Counted from the stretch's first letter, positions 9,292 to 18,411 are shown. The stretch: DNA of 64,000 nt from Prevotella sp. (GCA_022641735.1 JALCDQ010000003.1:62001-126000); one strand, 5' to 3'. Made by a program: numbers and translations. The notes: generated from the sequence alone by a model not told the origin.

Positions 9292-9318
9292 AGAGAAACG
9301 TATATTATACGTTTCTCT
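9292..9318. terminator. Palindromic hairpin downstream of queC
   Basis: AGAGAAACGTATA (9292-9304) and TATACGTTTCTCT (9306-9318) are perfect 13-nt complements around one base. It lies 20 bp past the queC stop. A weak T-rich run follows on the plus strand and none on the minus strand, so a terminator is likely but not certain. Confidence 0.5.
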
Positions 9319-9338
9319 ATTTTCTGATTTGTAAAATA

Positions 9339-9992
9339 TTATTCCTCGTAAACAGTAGTGTCATCGATGCCGGCTTCACGAAGAGCCTCCTTACGCTCAC
9401 GACAAGTTCCGCATTTGCCACAATGCACATCTCCACCCTTATAGCAACTCCATGTTTCCGCATAATCAATGCCCAGTTTCTTGCCATGACGGGCAATATC
9501 AGCCTTGCTAATATTCGTATAAGGCGCCCAGACTTCTACACCCACAAAGGTCCCGGCCTTAGTGGCAGCACTCATGGAATTCACAAATTCAGGTCTGCAA
9601 TCGGGATAAATGGTATGGTCGCCACTATGATTTGCCATCATAACATACTTCAATCCATTCGATTCTGCCACGCCTGCAGCGATGGATAGCATAATGCCGT
9701 TACGGAAAGGAACGACCGTAGACTTCATATTTTCTTCATCATAATTGCCCTCTGGAATGGCATCCGCGCCTTCCAATAACGAACTTTTGAAATACTCGTG
9801 CATGAAGCCGAGATTGATGGTGATATGCTTGATTCCCAATCGCTTACAATGCAATTCCGCAAAAGGTATCTCTTTAGCATTATGATTGCTCCCATAGTCA
9901 AACGAAATGCCTAAGGCGATGCGGTCCTGATACTCATAAAGGAGGGTTATAGAGTCCATTCCCCCACTGACAATAATCACTGAATCTTTCAT
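9339..9992 (-). CDS. queC: 7-cyano-7-deazaguanine synthase QueC
   Basis: Converts 7-carboxy-7-deazaguanine to preQ0 in queuosine synthesis, using ATP and ammonia. The 217 residues start with the PP-loop VSGGMDSITLLYEY. The C-terminus has the zinc-binding cysteines in CYKGGDVHCGKCGTCRERK. Length is normal for the family (about 220). No other que gene is in the window. It has its own promoter, with TATATTTG on the minus strand at 10010-10017. Confidence 0.95.
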   Translation of the reverse strand: MKDSVIIVSGGMDSITLLYEYQDRIALGISFDYGSNHNAKEIPFAELHCKRLGIKHITINLGFMHEYFKSSLLEGADAIPEGNYDEENMKSTVVPFRNGIMLSIAAGVAESNGLKYVMMANHSGDHTIYPDCRPEFVNSMSAATKAGTFVGVEVWAPYTNISKADIARHGKKLGIDYAETWSCYKGGDVHCGKCGTCRERKEALREAGIDDTTVYEE

Positions 9993-10009
9993 TATTTCTA
10001 AATTTTCTG

Positions 10010-10017
10010 CAAATATA
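10010..10017 (-). promoter_or_regulatory. queC -7 element
   Basis: The minus strand reads TATATTTG, 18 bp before the queC start. An ATTG about 21 bp upstream could be the -33 element. Confidence 0.55.
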
Positions 10018-10072
10018 GGAATAAAAATTGTAAATATTCAATCCGCTTATCATTAATCTCAAGAAAAAACAT

Positions 10073-10080
10073 TATCTTTG
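10073..10080 (+). promoter_or_regulatory. pgk -7 element
   Basis: TATCTTTG is an exact match to the consensus and lies 36 bp before the pgk start. No good -33 element is seen at 20 bp spacing. Confidence 0.6.
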
Positions 10081-10116
10081 CACTCAGATATTAGAAACTT
10101 AAAATTTTAAGGTAAT

Positions 10117-11367
10117 ATGAAAATTGATCAATTCAACTTTGCTGGTCACAAGGCGATTGTTCGCGTAGACTTTAATGTGCCATTGGATGAAAATGGCAAT
10201 GTTACAGACGACACACGTATCCGTGGCGCTCTTCCTACTCTTAAGAAAGTGCTCGCTGATGGCGGTGCTCTTATCATGATGAGCCACATGGGCAAGCCTA
10301 AAGGCAAGGTAAAACCAGAGCTTTCTCTCAGTCAGATTGTAAAGAATGTAAGTGCTGCTTTAGGCGTAGAAGTTAAGTTTGCACCTGATTGCGCTAAGGC
10401 TGATGAAGCTGCAGCAGCATTGAAAGGCGGCGAAGCTCTCTTGCTTGAGAACCTCCGTTTCTATCCTGAAGAGGAAGGAAAGCCTGTAGGCGTAGAGAAA
10501 GGAACTCCTGAATACGACGAGGCTAAGAGCGCAATGAAGAAGAGTCAGAAAGAATTTGCCAAGAAACTGGCTTCTTATGCTGATGTATATGTAAATGATG
10601 CATTCGGTACCGCTCATCGCAAACATGCTTCAACAGCCGTTATCGCTGATTCTTTTGACGCTGACCACAAGATGCTCGGCTTCCTGATGGAGAAAGAAGT
10701 AACCGCTATCAATAACGTTTTGAAGAATGCTCAGCATCCTTTCACTGCAATCATTGGCGGTTCTAAAGTTAGCTCTAAGCTCGGTGTAATTCAGAATCTG
10801 CTCGACAAAGTGGATAATCTGATTATCGGCGGAGGTATGGGTTATACCTTTATTAAGGCTCAAGGTGGACATATAGGTGAATCTCTGCATGAAGATGACT
10901 TAATGCCAGAGGCACTCAACATCATCAAGGCTGCTAAAGAAAAGGGCGTAAACCTCAGTCTTTCTGTAGCTACTGTAGCTGGAGATAAATTTGACAACGA
11001 TGCTAACCGCCAGACTGTAGACATCCATAACATCCCTGATGGATGGGAAGGAATGGATGCCAGCGAGGCTTCTCTTGCTAATTGGAAGAAGATAATCTTA
11101 AGTTCTAAGACGATTCTGTGGAATGGTCCTGTGGGAGTATTTGAGTTCCCGAACTTCGCACATGGAACAGGTGAGATTGCTAAGTATGTTGCTGAGGCTA
11201 CACAAACTAACGGTGCATTCTCCTTAGTGGGAGGAGGTGACTCTGTTGCAGCAGTAAACAAGTTCGGTCTTGCTGATAAGATTTCTTATGTTTCAACAGG
11301 TGGTGGTGCCATGTTGGAGGCTATCGAAGGCAAAGTACTTCCAGGAGTAGCAGCCATCGAAGGTTAA
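10117..11367 (+). CDS. pgk: Phosphoglycerate kinase
   Basis: Glycolytic enzyme transferring phosphate from 1,3-bisphosphoglycerate to ADP. The 416 residues carry the N-terminal signature [20 protein letters not shown], the substrate-binding segment [11 protein letters not shown], and the C-terminal nucleotide site [10 protein letters not shown] with a late GGGDSVAAV loop. Codon use is strongly biased toward a few codons, as expected for an abundant protein. It is monocistronic, with a strong terminator 25 bp after the stop. Confidence 0.97.
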   Translation: MKIDQFNFAGHKAIVRVDFNVPLDENGNVTDDTRIRGALPTLKKVLADGGALIMMSHMGKPKGKVKPELSLSQIVKNVSAALGVEVKFAPDCAKADEAAAALKGGEALLLENLRFYPEEEGKPVGVEKGTPEYDEAKSAMKKSQKEFAKKLASYADVYVNDAFGTAHRKHASTAVIADSFDADHKMLGFLMEKEVTAINNVLKNAQHPFTAIIGGSKVSSKLGVIQNLLDKVDNLIIGGGMGYTFIKAQGGHIGESLHEDDLMPEALNIIKAAKEKGVNLSLSVATVAGDKFDNDANRQTVDIHNIPDGWEGMDASEASLANWKKIILSSKTILWNGPVGVFEFPNFAHGTGEIAKYVAEATQTNGAFSLVGGGDSVAAVNKFGLADKISYVSTGGGAMLEAIEGKVLPGVAAIEG

Positions 11368-11392
11368 TAAGCAATATTAAACACCTTATATT

Positions 11393-11432
11393 AATAACGA
11401 GCATGCAATTCTGTATGCTCGTTATTTTGTTT
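11393..11432 (+). terminator. Intrinsic terminator of pgk
   Basis: AATAACGAGCAT (11393-11404) pairs with ATGCTCGTTATT (11415-11426) and is followed by TTGTTTTATTATTT. Confidence 0.85.
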
Positions 11433-11503
11433 TATTATTTCCCCATTTATAGGCGTCAATTTATAAGCAGATATCATTTTTTTTGAAAAATGTCTGTAAA
11501 TTA

Positions 11504-11535
11504 TTTGGCTACATAAAAACTTCTTTATAAATTTG
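11504..11535 (+). promoter_or_regulatory. Promoter of the candidate small RNA
   Basis: TTTG at 11504-11507 and TAAATTTG at 11528-11535 are exactly 20 bp apart, a full Bacteroidetes promoter. No open reading frame follows it before the next terminator. Confidence 0.55.
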
Positions 11536-11540
11536 CAACT

Positions 11541-11657
11541 GAATTCATAAGTCAAGCTTACATCGTGAGACCAACAGCTTGACATCCTTTAAGAATTCTA
11601 TAAGAAACTTGAGTTAACATTTTTATGAAGCCCTGACTGTGAAGTTGGGGCTTTTTC
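11541..11657 (+). ncRNA. Candidate small RNA between pgk and the DUF5103 gene
   Basis: The segment has its own promoter (11504-11535) and its own intrinsic terminator. It lies after the pgk terminator and before the promoter of the next gene (11691-11698). Predicted transcript is about 115 nt. The 5' half has GTCAAGCT (11551-11558) pairing with AGCTTGAC (11576-11583), flanked by GAATTC at 11541 and 11593, which can also pair. The 3' end is AAGCCC...ACT gtga AGT...GGGCTTTTT (11628-11656). I do not recognise an Rfam family. The alternative is residual non-functional sequence. Together with the promoter this accounts for most of the 354-base gap. Confidence 0.5.
11628..11657 (+). terminator. Terminator of the candidate small RNA
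   Basis: AAGCCC and ACT pair with AGT and GGGCTT around a gtga tetraloop, with a 2-nt internal loop, followed by a T5 run. It is over 200 bp past the pgk terminator, so it should serve a separate transcript. Confidence 0.7.
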
Positions 11658-11690
11658 TATGAAATACTTGCATAAATCAAATATTTATCC

Positions 11691-11698
11691 TATCTTTG
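11691..11698 (+). promoter_or_regulatory. -7 element of the DUF5103 gene
   Basis: TATCTTTG lies 23 bp before the start codon, with CTTG at 11667-11670 exactly 20 bp upstream as a -33 element. Confidence 0.65.
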
Positions 11699-11721
11699 TA
11701 AAGGTTTAAACATCTGATTTT

Positions 11722-12963
11722 ATGTACAGCAAAAGCCTTCTGATTATAGCATTTCTGATACTGATGAATATCCATTCAGCGGCTCAACGCAACATGATTT
11801 TCAATAACAGAATCAAGACTTTACAAGTTGTCGCCGGCATCAGATGGCTTGATATGCCCATTATAGCATTGAATTCCGATGAGGTCATCAACATCTCTTT
11901 CGATGATATGACGCATGAATACCACCGATATACCTATAAAATTGAACATTGCGAAGCTGACTGGGCACCTTCTAAAGAGTTGTTTGAAAGTGACTATATT
12001 GATGGATTTGCGGAAGGTAATACGATTGACGACTCTCAAGAATCATTGAATACCAATGAACTCTACACTCATTACAAACTGGAATTGCCGAATGAACGTT
12101 GCAAAATGAAATTAAGTGGCAATTACAAGGTGACGGTTTATGATGAAAACAATGATAAAGAGAAAATGTTCGAGGCCTTTTTCATGGTGAATGAGAACTT
12201 GGCAGGAATCTCCATGACATCTACTTCCAATACAGACTATGACATCAACGGCCTGCATCAACAGCTTTCCATACAATTGAACTATGGGAATTTGAGCGTT
12301 ACGGACTGGAAGAAAGAGATAAAAACAATCGTCTTGCAAAATGGAAGATGGGATAATGCTGTGACTAATCCAACGCCTCAATATATCATGTCAGATGGTT
12401 TGAAGTGGGAACATAATAAAGCTCTCATCTTTAATGGAGGCAATGAATACCACAAATTTGAGCTTCTTGATGTTTATCATCCTACAATGGGAGTGGAGCG
12501 AGTGAATTGGGATGGGAAGGAATATCATGCTTATCTATGGACAGATGAGCCCCGCCCTAGCTATATATATGATGAAGACGCCGATGGTGCTTACTTTATC
12601 CGCAACAGTGATAACACAGAAATTGACTATACCGCACAATATATGACCGTCCATTTTCGATTGAAAGCACCCAAACAAGACGGTGATGTCTATCTGAATG
12701 GCAATTGGACTTATGACCTTTTCATACCAGAATATAAGATGGAATGGAATTCTCAAGACGAATGTTATGAATGCTCAGTACAACTTAAACAAGGATATTA
12801 CAATTATCAATACCTTGTTTTAGGACCTGATGGTGTCACTATGCCAGTAACAACTGAGGGAAATTTCTTCCAAACGGAAAACAAATATCAGGCTCTTGTA
12901 TATTATAAAGGTGTAGGAGAACGAACGGACAGACTTGTCGGAATAGTCACATTGGACAAGTAA
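11722..12963 (+). CDS. DUF5103 protein, likely type IX secretion plug
   Basis: A 413-residue exported protein with a signal peptide (about 1-21, ending SAAQ). The body fits the Bacteroidetes DUF5103 family. Characteristic stretches are the N-terminal IRWLDMPIIALNSDEVINIS, the YTYKIEHCEADW strand, and the C-terminal beta domain DVYLNGNWTYDLF / LKQGYYNYQYLV. DUF5103 proteins have been described as the plug that seals the SprA translocon of the type IX secretion system; the family match is from memory of the pattern. It agrees with the T9SS-type CTD protein at 50515-50823. It is monocistronic. Confidence 0.75.
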   Translation: MYSKSLLIIAFLILMNIHSAAQRNMIFNNRIKTLQVVAGIRWLDMPIIALNSDEVINISFDDMTHEYHRYTYKIEHCEADWAPSKELFESDYIDGFAEGNTIDDSQESLNTNELYTHYKLELPNERCKMKLSGNYKVTVYDENNDKEKMFEAFFMVNENLAGISMTSTSNTDYDINGLHQQLSIQLNYGNLSVTDWKKEIKTIVLQNGRWDNAVTNPTPQYIMSDGLKWEHNKALIFNGGNEYHKFELLDVYHPTMGVERVNWDGKEYHAYLWTDEPRPSYIYDEDADGAYFIRNSDNTEIDYTAQYMTVHFRLKAPKQDGDVYLNGNWTYDLFIPEYKMEWNSQDECYECSVQLKQGYYNYQYLVLGPDGVTMPVTTEGNFFQTENKYQALVYYKGVGERTDRLVGIVTLDK

Positions 12964-13024
12964 TTTCGCTTATATTCATCCTCATAATCATTAAAATCCT
13001 GTATAAATTACAAGATTGAATGAA

Positions 13025-13072
13025 AATAATTCCATTTTTATTTGGAATTATTACAATAATATTGTATCTTTG
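13025..13072 (+). promoter_or_regulatory. PerR-like promoter with overlapping palindromic operator
   Basis: A perfect inverted repeat, AATAATTCCA (13025-13034) and TGGAATTATT (13043-13052), covers the -33 TTTG (13041-13044). The -7 TATCTTTG follows at 13065-13072 with 20-bp spacing. AT-rich palindromes of this kind are typical Fur/PerR boxes, and the position suggests autorepression of the regulator-rubrerythrin operon. Confidence 0.6.
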
Positions 13073-13113
13073 CAAAAGCTAATAAGAAATATCGAAATTG
13101 AATTCATCAGAAA

Positions 13114-13545
13114 ATGAAAGAACAAGAAGCATACAAGAAATTGGTAGATAATGGGGTAAGACCTTCCGTACAGCGACTTGCTATAATGGAATATCTGCTG
13201 ACGCATTTTACTCATCCAACAGTAGAAGATGTTTATCAAGGACTATGTAACAAAATTCCGACATTGAGTAGAACCACAGTTTATAACACGCTGAGGCTTT
13301 TCTCGGAACATCAAGCAGCACAAATGATTACCATAGATGACCATCGCGTTTGCTATGATGGCAACACATCACCTCATGTGCATTTCTTTTGCAAGCAGTG
13401 CGGAAAAGTAATTGATCTCTTCGGAGAGAAAGCTCCAATGCCAAACAGCAGACTCATTGATGGCAATTTTGTAGATGAAGTTCAATTATATTATAAAGGA
13501 ATTTGCTCTGATTGTAAAAAGAAGAGTGACAAACAAAAACATTAA
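13114..13545 (+). CDS. Fur-family regulator, PerR-like
   Basis: A 143-residue metal-dependent repressor. The winged-helix DNA-binding domain is visible, with [15 protein letters not shown] and the recognition region [13 protein letters not shown]. The dimerisation domain has [16 protein letters not shown] and a second zinc pair CSDCKK. It is immediately upstream (26 bp) of reverse rubrerythrin, a peroxide-detoxifying enzyme, so a PerR-type peroxide sensor is more likely than an iron-uptake regulator. I could not separate PerR from Fur by sequence alone. The promoter carries a palindrome that is a plausible operator. Confidence 0.85.
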   Translation: MKEQEAYKKLVDNGVRPSVQRLAIMEYLLTHFTHPTVEDVYQGLCNKIPTLSRTTVYNTLRLFSEHQAAQMITIDDHRVCYDGNTSPHVHFFCKQCGKVIDLFGEKAPMPNSRLIDGNFVDEVQLYYKGICSDCKKKSDKQKH

Positions 13546-13571
13546 TCATTTTAATATTTAATATTCAAATT

Positions 13572-14129
13572 ATGAAGAAGAAATTTATTTGTACCGTATG
13601 TGGTTACATTTACGAAGGAGAAGAAGCTCCTGCACAGTGTCCAATCTGTAAAGCACCAGCAAGCAAGTTTAAGGAAATGACCGTTGAAGATGAGCCTGAA
13701 TTCGCTACAGTGCATGAACTCGGACGTGCATATACCGACAAAGTAAGCGATGAACTTATCCTGCACTGCAAAAACACATTCAATGGCGAATGCTGCGAAG
13801 TAGGTATGTATCTGGCAATGGCCCGTCAAGCTGACCGTGAAGGTTATCCTGAAGTGGCACGCGCTTTTGAACATTATGCCTATGAAGAGGCTAACCACGC
13901 AAGCCGTTACGCTGAGTTGTTAGGCGAAGTATTGAAAGATACCAAGAGCAACCTTGAGGCTCGCATCTCTGCTGAAAAGGGAGCATCTGCTGATAAGTTT
14001 GAAGCTGCCAAGTTAGCAAAGAAAGAAGGCTCTGATGCATTACATGATACAATCCATGAAATGGCAAAAGACGAAGCTCGTCATGCTGCTGGCTTTATTG
14101 GCTTATATAACAGATATTTCAAGAAATAG
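13572..14129 (+). CDS. Reverse rubrerythrin
   Basis: Non-heme diiron peroxidase that reduces hydrogen peroxide in anaerobes. The rubredoxin domain is at the N-terminus, the reverse of classical rubrerythrin: [10 protein letters not shown] (residues 6-15) and CPICKAP (about 23-29). The ferritin-like diiron domain follows, with [18 protein letters not shown] and [12 protein letters not shown] giving the E...ExxH ligands. Length 185 fits. The gene follows the PerR-like regulator and ends at a terminator, so the two form an oxidative-stress operon. Confidence 0.93.
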   Translation: MKKKFICTVCGYIYEGEEAPAQCPICKAPASKFKEMTVEDEPEFATVHELGRAYTDKVSDELILHCKNTFNGECCEVGMYLAMARQADREGYPEVARAFEHYAYEEANHASRYAELLGEVLKDTKSNLEARISAEKGASADKFEAAKLAKKEGSDALHDTIHEMAKDEARHAAGFIGLYNRYFKK

Positions 14130-14156
14130 GAACATTTGTCAAAACAATCAATCCAG

Positions 14157-14189
14157 TATAGGCTTCTGAGAATTTCTTGGAAGCCTATA
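14157..14189 (+). terminator. Terminator of the rubrerythrin operon
   Basis: TATAGGCTTC (14157-14166) and GAAGCCTATA (14180-14189) are perfect 10-nt arms around 13 nt that can extend further (AGAA/TTCT). A short T-rich run follows. Confidence 0.7.
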
Positions 14190-14276
14190 TTAGTTTATAG
14201 AGCCTGCCCTCTTTAAAACAAATTCTCTCTACCACTCTAAACATCGATTGCAATACAATTGATAGCCTTCGGTTTT

Positions 14277-14383
14277 ATAAAAGGTAACCTTTCTGAAAGT
14301 AAAACAAATTGTTTTGGTGAGTAAAACAAATTGTTTTGGTAGGTAAAACAAATTGTTTTACCATGTAAATAAATACCTTTTAT
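14277..14383. repeat. 22-bp palindrome array, 5 units, CAAATTG class
   Basis: Units start at 14277, 14299, 14321, 14343 and 14365. The second and third are identical (GTAAAACAAATTGTTTTGG), the fourth is the perfect palindrome GTAAAACAAATTGTTTTAC, and the outer two (ATAAAAGGTAACCTTTCTG, GTAAATAAATACCTTTTAT) are decayed. It lies in the 426-base convergent gap between rubrerythrin and hisS. The remaining 170 bases before hisS hold nothing I can identify. Confidence 0.9.
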
Positions 14384-14555
14384 ATTGCAATAGGTTATCA
14401 AATGCAAAGCCATAAGTAATGAAGACGAATGCAGACAATTAAAAAGCTTTATACTAAAAGAGATTGTTTGCTTTAGATTTATCTATAAAACAATGCCAAT
14501 CTAATTTGGTATAAGGCCCATTAAAATTATCTTATAAAGTCTAAAATCCTTATTA

Positions 14556-15920
14556 TTACCCTTTAATCAACGTTATCATCTCTTCGGGAAGGACCAAAGA
14601 CTGTTCGCCGGAAGCCATATTCTTCAACGTAATCTTCCCTGCATTAATCTCATTTTCACCAGCTAACGCAACGAATGGAATATCTTTTGCATTCGCATAA
14701 GCCATCTGTTTCTTCATCTTTGCATCATCCGGATACATCTCACTTCTTATACCCGCTTCACGTAATTTGGCAATAATTGGAAGGCAATAAGCCGTTTCAG
14801 TCTCTCCGAAATTTATGAAAAGCACCTGTGTAGAATTAACAGCTTCCTTCGGATATAAGTCTAATGCATTCAAGACATCATAAATACGATCGGCTCCAAA
14901 AGAAATACCTACCCCACTCAAGCCTGGCATTCCGAAGATACCTGTCAAATTGTCATATCGTCCGCCACCAGTGATGCTTCCCATTGGAGTATCCAATGCT
15001 TTGACTTCAAATATGGCTCCAGTATAATAATTCAAGCCCCTTGCCAGCGTGAGGTCCAATTGTAACTCATTCTTTAGTCCTACTTTATCAAGCGTTTTCA
15101 AAATAGAGCGCATCTCTTCTACACCCTTCAGACCCACATCTGATGTCTCAAGCACCTTTGCTATGGTGTTAAGTTTCTCTTCATTGCTGCCTGATAACAA
15201 GAGGATTGGCTGCAATTTTGTGATTGCATCTTCGCCGATACCATCGTTGCGGAACTCTTCATTGACATTATCAAGCCCTATTTTATCTAACTTATCAATA
15301 GCGATAGTGATGTCAACAATCTTATCTGCCTGCCCTATCACTTCTGCAATACCCGTAAGAATCTTTCTGTCATTGATTTTAATCTGTACGCGTACCCCAA
15401 AGCGAGTAAAGACGGTATCGATAATCTGCATCAGTTCTACTTCATTCAAGAGAGAATCAGAACCGACAACATCGGCATCACACTGATAAAACTCACGATA
15501 ACGGCCTTTCTGAGGACGGTCAGCCCTCCAAACAGGCTGTATCTGATAGCGCTTAAAAGGCAACTGCAACTCATCACGATGCATAACCACATATCTGGCA
15601 AAAGGAACTGTGAGGTCATATCGAAGGCCTTTCTCACACAACTTTGTAGCTAAATGTAAGCTATTGCGGGATGTGAGTTCTTCATCTGAAAGCCTACTTA
15701 TGTAATCCCCTGAATTCAACACTTTGAAGAGCAACTTATCTCCTTCCTCTCCATATTTGCCCATCAATGTGGGTAATGTTTCCATTGCAGGGGTCTCTAT
15801 TTGCTGAAATCCATAAAGGGAATAGACCTCTTTTATCGTATTAAATATATAGTTGCGCTTGGCCATCTCTAATGGACCAAAGTCTCGAGTTCCTTTTGGA
15901 ATTGAAGGTTTCTGTGCCAT
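14556..15920 (-). CDS. hisS: Histidyl-tRNA synthetase
   Basis: Class II aminoacyl-tRNA synthetase charging tRNA-His. The 454 residues start with the family opening [18 protein letters not shown]. Motif 2 is [20 protein letters not shown], the histidine-specific segment is [15 protein letters not shown], and motif 3 is in [13 protein letters not shown]. The C-terminal anticodon-binding domain ends near residue 450. It is the last gene of a fur-purA-hisS operon, starting 3 bp after purA ends. Confidence 0.96.
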   Translation of the reverse strand: MAQKPSIPKGTRDFGPLEMAKRNYIFNTIKEVYSLYGFQQIETPAMETLPTLMGKYGEEGDKLLFKVLNSGDYISRLSDEELTSRNSLHLATKLCEKGLRYDLTVPFARYVVMHRDELQLPFKRYQIQPVWRADRPQKGRYREFYQCDADVVGSDSLLNEVELMQIIDTVFTRFGVRVQIKINDRKILTGIAEVIGQADKIVDITIAIDKLDKIGLDNVNEEFRNDGIGEDAITKLQPILLLSGSNEEKLNTIAKVLETSDVGLKGVEEMRSILKTLDKVGLKNELQLDLTLARGLNYYTGAIFEVKALDTPMGSITGGGRYDNLTGIFGMPGLSGVGISFGADRIYDVLNALDLYPKEAVNSTQVLFINFGETETAYCLPIIAKLREAGIRSEMYPDDAKMKKQMAYANAKDIPFVALAGENEINAGKITLKNMASGEQSLVLPEEMITLIKG

Positions 15921-15923
15921 TTA

Positions 15924-17204
15924 TTACTTGTTTCTGATTATTGTCTGCTCTCGATCAGGACCGATAGAAATAACTTTTATAGGTGTTTCCAAGAAGTCCT
16001 CTAAGAATTTAATATAGTCTTTGAATGTTTTAGGGAACTGATTTTCGGAAGTGAATTTGGTCATATCTTCCTTCCATCCTGGCAATTCCTTATATACAGG
16101 GGTTACATCGTCAATTTCGTAAGGCAATTCTGTGGTTTCAGAGCCGTCTTTCAACTTATAAGCCACACATGCTTTGATAGTCTCGAAGCCATCCAGAACA
16201 TCACTTTTCATCATAATCAATTGCGTTACGCCATCTATCATGATAGAATATTTCAGTTGGACAAGGTCTATCCATCCGCATCGACGCTCACGACCAGTGA
16301 CTGCGCCATATTCATGTCCTATTTTGCGAATAGTATTGCCCGTTTCATCGAATAACTCCGTAGGGAATGGACCTGAACCTACGCGCGTGCAATAGGCTTT
16401 CATGATGCCATAAACTTCTCCTATTTTATTAGGTCCAACGCCCAATCCTGTGCAAGCACCAGCGCAGATTGTGTTGGAAGAAGTTACAAACGGATAGCTT
16501 CCAAAGTCAACATCCAGCATGGTACCTTGGGCTCCTTCGCACAAGATATTCTTTCCAGAACGAAGTATATTGTTAATTTCATGCTCACTATCGACAATCT
16601 TAAACTGGCGAAGGTATGCTATTCCCTCCATCCATTTCTTCTCAACTGCATCAAAATCACTGAAATCCGTCCACCCAAGAGCTTTCAATATATGAAGATG
16701 ACGATTCTTGTGAGCCTCATATTTTGCCTCAAAACCATCGAGGATATCTCCCACTCTAAGCCCATTACGGGAAACTTTATCCGTATAAGCAGGGCCTATT
16801 CCCTTGCCTGTTGTTCCCACCTTATTCTTTCCTTTAGCAGCTTCATAAGCCCTATCAAGGATTCTATGGGTCGGCATTATCAGATGTGCTTTCTTTGAAA
16901 TGTGAAGGCGAGACTTCAATTCATGGCCACTTTTCTCAAGTTCTTTTGCTTCTTCCATGAACAAATCGGGAGCTAAAACCACGCCATTGCCCACTATATT
17001 TATCTTTCCTCCTTGAAAAATACCCGAAGGAATGGAACGAAGTACATACTTTTGACCTTCAAACTCTAAGGTATGTCCTGCATTTGGGCCACCCTGAAAA
17101 CGAGCTACTACATCGTAATGAGGCGTTAGTACGTCCACGACTTTACCTTTACCTTCATCGCCCCATTGGAGTCCCAAGAGGACATCAACTTTACCTGTGT
17201 TCAT
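15924..17204 (-). CDS. purA: Adenylosuccinate synthetase
   Basis: Joins IMP and aspartate using GTP, the first committed step to AMP. The 426 residues carry the N-terminal P-loop GLQWGDEGKGKVVDVL, the catalytic-region QGGPNAGHTL, the family motif GTTGKGIGPAYTDKVSR, and the GTP-binding SIGPDREQTI at the end. Length is as expected. The start overlaps the end of the upstream fur-type gene by 14 bp, which suggests translational coupling. Confidence 0.97.
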   Translation of the reverse strand: MNTGKVDVLLGLQWGDEGKGKVVDVLTPHYDVVARFQGGPNAGHTLEFEGQKYVLRSIPSGIFQGGKINIVGNGVVLAPDLFMEEAKELEKSGHELKSRLHISKKAHLIMPTHRILDRAYEAAKGKNKVGTTGKGIGPAYTDKVSRNGLRVGDILDGFEAKYEAHKNRHLHILKALGWTDFSDFDAVEKKWMEGIAYLRQFKIVDSEHEINNILRSGKNILCEGAQGTMLDVDFGSYPFVTSSNTICAGACTGLGVGPNKIGEVYGIMKAYCTRVGSGPFPTELFDETGNTIRKIGHEYGAVTGRERRCGWIDLVQLKYSIMIDGVTQLIMMKSDVLDGFETIKACVAYKLKDGSETTELPYEIDDVTPVYKELPGWKEDMTKFTSENQFPKTFKDYIKFLEDFLETPIKVISIGPDREQTIIRNK

Positions 17205-17700
17205 GTTTATTGTTGTTTTTAGATTTTTCTTTTAATTCCAATCTCTTCTGACGGGTTATCTTGGCCTGACAAGAACTGCATATCCCATAGATATAAAGGG
17301 AAAAGCCATCTTTTCGAAAGCGTTTCAGTTTGATATTATCAATGGCTTCAACAGCATCAGGAGATTCTATTTCGGTCACCTTTCCGCATACAGTGCATAT
17401 CTGATGAGCATGATTTGAATTGTTATAGCTTGCCTCATACTTCGTTCCTTCCCTAAAGCGATGACACGTAATCAAGCGCAATTCCATGAATAACTTCATC
17501 GTATTATAAAGTGTGGCCCTACTCACAAGGAAGTGTTGCCTTTCCAATCGACTGCCCAAATCCTCCAAAGAGAAATGGCCTTTCATGCTGTAAGCAGCCT
17601 CCAGAATGGCATAACGCTCAGGAGTCTTGCGATGTTTGTACATCTCAAGATAATTATCCAGGATTTGTCTTACCTTTTCCTTGACTCCGCTATTCGTCAT
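17191..17700 (-). CDS. Second Fur-family regulator
   Basis: A 169-residue member of the Fur family, distinct from the one at 13114. The winged-helix part has HRKTPERYAILEAAYSMKGH and VSRATLYNTMKLFMELRLI. The C-terminal part has HAHQICTVCGKVTEIESP and a second pair CSSC. A lysine-rich tail ends the protein. It begins the purA-hisS operon, an unusual partner for a Fur protein; regulation of purA by it is possible but not shown. Which metal or signal it senses is unknown. Confidence 0.88.
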   Translation of the reverse strand: MTNSGVKEKVRQILDNYLEMYKHRKTPERYAILEAAYSMKGHFSLEDLGSRLERQHFLVSRATLYNTMKLFMELRLITCHRFREGTKYEASYNNSNHAHQICTVCGKVTEIESPDAVEAIDNIKLKRFRKDGFSLYIYGICSSCQAKITRQKRLELKEKSKNNNKHEHR

Positions 17701-17725
17701 CTCTCTTCAAAATCTTTTAATCGTA

Positions 17726-17733
17726 CAAAGATA
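17726..17733 (-). promoter_or_regulatory. -7 element of the fur-purA-hisS operon
   Basis: The minus strand reads TATCTTTG, 25 bp before the start codon at 17700. Confidence 0.6.
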
Positions 17734-17775
17734 ATCATTTTTCTTCAGACTTCATCTTTGTAATCTCTAAAAAAA

Positions 17776-18399
17776 CTAAATAATATCAAGTCCTTGAGAT
17801 TTCAATGCCTTTTTCGCAATAATCTCATAGCTTTCACCTAAATCAGAAAAGCGCATCAGGCAGTTGAAAGCCGCATGTTTGACGCCTGCATTTCCTCCTT
17901 GCAATGCCACGACCACTTGATCCAGGAACTCATTGATACCTCTTTCATTCGGTTCTTGCCCATTCATGAACAGTCGAGATAAGATTTGATAGGCCGTCAG
18001 TTGATAGATAGGCTTGTCTGACGCCATCCACTGATAGGCCAAAACGGGCGCATAATCAAGATATTGATAGAGATTGAAGGCGGCTTGCTCGGCTATTTCT
18101 TGAGTATCTGTTTGCTCCATCCATAGGTCAACAATCTCTGGAAGCATCTTATCAGCAGGCATGATGAGCGTGGCCAATATCTTGCATTCACGCACATTCT
18201 CTTTCCATAGCTCAATGGCAAGGTCATAATCCTTCCCATATTCTTTGGCTTTCTCCTTCAAAAGAGGCAATGCGACACCCCAATTCACATGATAATCGAT
18301 GCCTTTTTCACGCATCGATTGGGATGTAGGACCATTCATCATCAGGCGAAAAGAGCGCTTGATTTCCTTTACCTTATTTGTTGTTTCTGTATCTATCAT
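17776..18399 (-). CDS. HEAT-like protein, AlkD-type DNA alkylation repair relative
   Basis: A 207-residue, all-helical protein with no signal peptide. It matches the pattern of small Bacteroidetes proteins annotated as DNA alkylation repair enzymes, with helical hairpins such as DYDLAIELWKENVRECKILA and GNAGVKHAAFNCLMRF. AlkD uses HEAT-like repeats to bind alkylated DNA. I cannot confirm the AlkD tryptophan and aspartate residues here, so catalysis is uncertain. The upstream gap holds a 22-bp palindrome array that ends 12 bp before its start codon and no obvious promoter, so it may be read from the DPP III gene. Confidence 0.6.
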   Translation of the reverse strand: MIDTETTNKVKEIKRSFRLMMNGPTSQSMREKGIDYHVNWGVALPLLKEKAKEYGKDYDLAIELWKENVRECKILATLIMPADKMLPEIVDLWMEQTDTQEIAEQAAFNLYQYLDYAPVLAYQWMASDKPIYQLTAYQILSRLFMNGQEPNERGINEFLDQVVVALQGGNAGVKHAAFNCLMRFSDLGESYEIIAKKALKSQGLDII

Positions 18400-18411
18400 A
18401 TTATCTGTTTT

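Noticed and set aside
13551..13898. 115-codon minus-strand frame in the rubrerythrin gene
   Set aside because: Antisense shadow of a well-supported gene.
14384..14555. More palindrome units before hisS (for example near 14454)
   Set aside because: CTAAAAGAGATTGTTTGCT looks similar but is off the 22-bp register by one base and poorly symmetric.
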